From Dirofilaria immitis (Eukaryota > Nematoda > Chromadorea > Rhabditida > Onchocercidae), in the NCBI GenBank assembly GCA_024305405.1, contig JAKNDB010000068.1:1420501-1484500 (forward strand): a DNA stretch of 64,000 nt, given 5' to 3'. The notes below the pieces were generated by a model that saw nothing but the letters and a program-made list of their open reading frames with translations, was not told the DNA's origin and did not search any database. A program made the position numbers and the translations under genes. This document shows, one piece after another, positions 60,640-64,000 of this stretch (within the stretch, counting starts at the first letter, position 1; each line of letters begins with the position of its first letter).

Positions 60640-61455
60640 GTAATCAATAATTCGATTTCATCATAAGATTTATCTTTTTCATGTGGTGATGATGCATGAC
60701 AGTGAATTTTTAAATTTTCTCATGTGATGGAATTGAATCAATGATTGCAATATTCATGAAATTGGATTTATTCTTCTAAGTTTATAACTCGAACACTCAG
60801 TTTAATTTAAAAATATTAGCTGATATACTGCGAAAGTAAAAAGAATATAAGTAGATTTGCAGATTGCTCGAGAAGAAAATTATTAGTAAATTTGCTCGAG
60901 AAGAGATTTGGCAGTAAATTATTTTTGAAACTAGTTTGAGCAATTTCATCCATGCTAATACTAAATAAAAATGAAAGAAAAATTGATCATATTTCATTCC
61001 AGAAACTGATGAGAAATTACCGAGAATTTTGCAGTTCTTATCAGAGATATATTTTTTATGACTTGCTAATACGATATAAAAATTTTCATTTTCAACTTCC
61101 GTGTACTTCATTACCTTTTGCTGTCATGAAGTTGCTTCCAATATTATTGTACCAAATCACATAAACTTCATGGCTTATCGTATATAACTATTATCAATTG
61201 ATTAAACTTTCTGAACTCTATCTCACTTGTGATGGATACAGCAACACTTGTTTCATTTCCTGATGATTATGTCGACGAATTATAAATATTGGTTTATAAA
61301 TATTAGTTCATTCTTTAACAATGAAAATTCAAATTGATATTGAAGTTCAAAAAATTCGAAATATTTATTCAGCTAACTTTCGGAGTTTACTGTGCGTGCG
61401 CAACAATCACGAAGAGCTTTAGATTACCTGGTTGCATTTAATTTGTCGCCACTTA
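60640..61455. repeat. Truncated third copy of the duplicated unit, with topA-like fragment
   Basis: Matches 54,340-55,090 with an insertion near 60,885-60,915. The topA-like part (about 61,390-61,455: GTGCGTGCGCAACAATCACG and on) is frame-broken upstream and ends abruptly where ShKT-gene repeat sequence begins (TTCACCAGCAGATGACG, 61,460). Confidence 0.8.
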
Positions 61456-61640
61456 TATGAACAAAGTTGTTCACCAGCAGATGACGTTACTGTGCCAATA
61501 GATGATGAGGATGATGTTACTGTGCCAGAAGATGATGAGGATGATACTACTGTGCCAGAAGGATGATAGCACTATACCAGAGGATGTTACCGTACCAACA
61601 GATTCACCCATAACTGGTATTAGTATTATATTATTACATA
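61456..61640 (+). pseudogene. Partial tandem copy of the Asp-rich repeat exon
   Basis: Repeats of GATGATGAGGATGATGTTAC and the following STIPEDVTVPTDSPI part match the end of the exon at 61,743-62,264, with fewer units and one extra G (GCCAGAAGGATGATAGC) that breaks the frame. The copy includes intron sequence downstream (GGTATTAGTATTATATTATT), so it arose by genomic duplication. Confidence 0.75.
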
Positions 61641-61742
61641 AATTTCTTCTGTATTTCCGAGACCTCAATTTTAACAGCAATGAATGTTGATATTAGTATT
61701 ATTCGTGAATTTTATCTCGAATTAACATAATTTACGGTATAG

Positions 61743-63003
61743 ATTGTAATCAATCGAAACAATGTGAACATGATGATTTCAAATGTGTTAATACGACAAA
61801 GAAAACGAATATTTGCATCAGGTTGAAAACATCAGAAATAGGCGATGCTACTATATCAACGGATGAAATCATCCTACCTTTGTATGGTAACGTTGATTAT
61901 ATTAGCGAAATAATAGATGACGTCACCACTCGATTAAATAATATTACTGTATTGTCGGATGATGATACTGCGCCAGTAAGTAATATTGCCATGTTGGGAG
62001 ATGATGCTACTATATCAGCAGATGATGTTACCACATCAGCAGATGATGCTGCTGTGCCAATAGATGATGAGGATGATGTTACTGTGCCAATAGATGATGA
62101 GGATGATGTTACTGTGCCAATAGATGATGAGGATGATGTTACTGTGCCAGAAGATGATGAGGATGATGTTACTGTGCCAGAAGATGATGAGGATGATGTT
62201 ACTGTGCCAGATGATAGCACTATACCAGAGGATGTTACCGTACCAACAGATTCACCCATACCTGGTATTGATATTATATTATTACATAAATTTCTTCTGT
62301 ATTTCCGAAACCTTTTTTGATGAGGAAAAATTAAAATTTGGTGATATTTCGTCAAACAAGCAAAATTAGGAGAACGAAAATGATATGGTATAATTTTTAT
62401 ATTATATACCATGAAATAATTCGCCCATTATATGGTTATTAAAATTTCAAAAAGTGTTAAAAATTCAAATCACTCATTAATTGTCAGATGATTGTTATGA
62501 TAGAATACCCGATTGTTCGAAATATTATTATCTTTGCCAGAATGAATTATACAAATCATTGATGTTATCACTTTGTCCATTCACATGCGGCTATTGTGAA
62601 AAATGTTAGTCGTTTTTAATTCTGGATTTTTCATTTAAAGAAGCAATCAATGCATTAAAATGGTTAATAGTGATAATGTGATAAAAGTAAGAAAAAATAA
62701 TACGAGGAATTTAAAAATTTTGCTAATTAATTATCAAAGGAAGCATCAAAATTAATATAATCAAAGATAAAAAAATGGAAAAGATTAGCATAAGATATTT
62801 AATAATTAATTTAAAGTTGTTTGTTCGTCATACAACTCTATTTAGTTGAAACAACGGAAATTACACCAGAAATTTGTCAAGATATGGCAGCATCAAATAA
62901 ACCATCCGATTGTCCACTCTATTCATCCCTTTGCAATGATTCAATTTATAAAGAACTTATGAAGGAGCAATGTCCCAAAACATGCAGTTTTGTGATTCAA
63001 TAA
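61743..63003 (+). CDS. Asp-rich repeat protein with two ShKT domains, 5' part not found
   Basis: Exons 61743-62264, 62488-62604, 62846-63003; phases agree (phase 1 at both junctions). The first exon starts after GGTATAG with a Cys-bearing segment (DCNQSKQCEHDDFKC), then an acidic region with five 30-nt units encoding DDEDDVTVP plus I or E. Exon 2 encodes an ShKT domain: CYDRIPDCSKYYYLCQNELY then LMLSLCPFTCGYC. A GTTAGT donor at 62,605 splices it to exon 3, a second ShKT: CQDMAASNKPSDCPLYSSLC then LMKEQCPKTCSFVIQ and stop. The second lacks the sixth Cys (TCSFV instead of TCgyC). If exon 2 is not spliced there, it stops at 62,609 after CEKC. ShKT domains are common in secreted nematode proteins, often with astacin or tyrosinase modules, and block K+ channels in some family members. 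No signal peptide is visible because the first exon(s) are missing or displaced. Confidence 0.75.
62049..62200 (+). repeat. 30-nt in-frame coding repeat, five units
   Basis: Units GTGCCAATAGATGATGAGG plus ATGATGTTACT. The first three units carry ATA (Ile) and the next two GAA (Glu) at the same codon, showing stepwise unit duplication. Confidence 0.9.
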
Positions 63004-63638
63004 CTACAAAATACCTTCCATGTACATTTTTGGGATAAGTATTGCATATCGAGGAAGATTGTTGATAAATTCGACATCTGGAAAAATTGATATTTTGTTT
63101 AATTTAAGCAAACAAAACTAAAATTTTCCTTAACTAAGATAAAATTGAATGCTAAATTAATAATTGCGGTAAACAAAATATATTTCAACAAAAGTACAAA
63201 ATTCATTGAAATTACGTACAACCTGAGCATTCAATTCGAGTCATATGGTAAGATGAAATTTCTTGTAAATATGCGCTTCCAGATAGTAAATGTATTGATG
63301 ATGAAATATTACATCTATTAGAAAGAAATTAAATATCCAAGCTAAAATAAGTTAAGACGTCAATGAAGTCTCAATGGAATAAAACAAATATGCTAAAATA
63401 ATAGATTTTATTAAAATAATCGAAGCTAAGAATATACATTTTCGAAAACTCAACGAGGTGTAATTTTCACCGATGTTTTTGTATTATTGTGGCAAATTCT
63501 TCGAAATAAATTGCTATAAGATATAGGAAAGGCACATAATATTATAAAAGTATTGCTGAGTTTACGCGGTTTGAAATGAATGGTCACTGTTATAACAGTT
63601 GTATGAGTCTTTGGTGTGGATGTGACTCATGGTTTATG
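63004..63638. other. Non-coding stretch downstream of the ShKT gene
   Basis: No further exon is convincing. Short Cys-containing frames near 63,220-63,330 might be ShKT debris (reading EHSIRVIW...ISCKYALPDSKCIDDE), but they are not supported by clear splice sites. Confidence 0.35.
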
Positions 63639-63820
63639 TCATTTAGGAAATGTTTTCTTTGGTTGATGATTGTATTTTTGCTTATTGTATGATTCTTCCA
63701 TAATTAAATGACTCTTTAAATTTGGGTTTGCCTCAGTTAAGTTTCGTAATTTGTCGATTCCTTTATCGATAATAATATCTCCATTCATCAAGTAAGAGTT
63801 GATAAACTTACAATTTGATC
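63639..63820 (-). CDS. Possible last exon of a minus-strand gene running off the window
   Basis: After an acceptor-like AATTATAG at 63,821 the minus strand reads SNCKFINSYLMNGDIIIDKG, then IDKLRNLTEANPNLKSH and on to NHQPKKTFPK and TGA at 63,639. The residue composition is more protein-like than nearby AT artefacts. No domain is recognised and no partner exon is visible in the last 180 bases. Confidence 0.3.
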
Positions 63821-64000
63821 CTATAATTGTTTCATTTTGTTTAAAGGAAAATGAGCTTTGTTTTTTTGTACAATTAAAAATTAATAAACACACAGATAAT
63901 TTGTTTATTTTTATGCTAAAATGTTATTATGCTCGACGACTTTCTGCATGATCCTTTCGATTTCAAAATTTGATCAAGTTTGGACATATATCTTACTTGC

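Noticed and set aside
61897..62412. Ser/Thr-rich minus-strand frame
   Set aside because: Antisense of the Asp-rich 30-nt repeats; the plus strand has matching splice phases into ShKT exons.

Overview
The window is eukaryotic and very AT-rich. It has spliced genes with short nematode-type introns (acceptors close to TTTTCAG or TTTYAG), long non-coding stretches and many simple repeats. The best clue to the organism is the minus-strand GH18 chitinase with a C-terminal chitin-binding domain, which resembles the filarial microfilarial/larval chitinases. With tandem ShKT domains and a fragment resembling bacterial topA (as expected from nuclear copies of Wolbachia DNA), this points to a filarial (clade III) nematode. 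The species cannot be fixed from the sequence alone.

Layout. 1-12.3 kb: no recognisable gene; tandem duplications, a 46-bp array and trinucleotide microsatellites. 12.3-18.1 kb (+): an eleven-exon globin with an N-myristoylation-type start and a long low-complexity tail. 18.8-23.6 kb (-): a Gln/Tyr-rich, probably nuclear protein of unknown family, convergent with the globin, with several candidate 3' terminal exons. 25.9-27.6 kb (+): a Canopy-family ER saposin-like protein. 28.7-32.6 kb (+): a cytosolic endo-beta-N-acetylglucosaminidase (ENGase, GH85). 33.6-40.5 kb and 54.3-61.5 kb: a mosaic of segmental duplications carrying three copies of an unusual C2H2 zinc-finger gene. Two copies face each other as a roughly 2.1-kb-arm palindrome; the third lies in a direct duplication about 21 kb away. 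Two copies of the surrounding unit carry a topA-like insert. 43.3-47.5 kb (-): the chitinase. 61.5-63.0 kb (+): a secreted-type Asp-rich-repeat/ShKT protein whose 5' part abuts the third, truncated duplication copy. The right edge may hold the last exon of a minus-strand gene.

The most unusual system is the zinc-finger family. Each copy begins with a separate 18-residue exon that reads as a signal peptide, spliced in phase to a single exon coding for about 7 to 10 canonical TGEKP-linked DNA-binding fingers. The copies differ in finger number by whole 84-nt units, and each carries one-base frame breaks. Single-base homopolymer breaks also occur in the otherwise well-conserved ENGase and chitinase, so some of these lesions may be assembly errors rather than decay. 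Coding exons were assembled by eye from splice signals, phase continuity and family resemblance; no alignment or transcript evidence was available.
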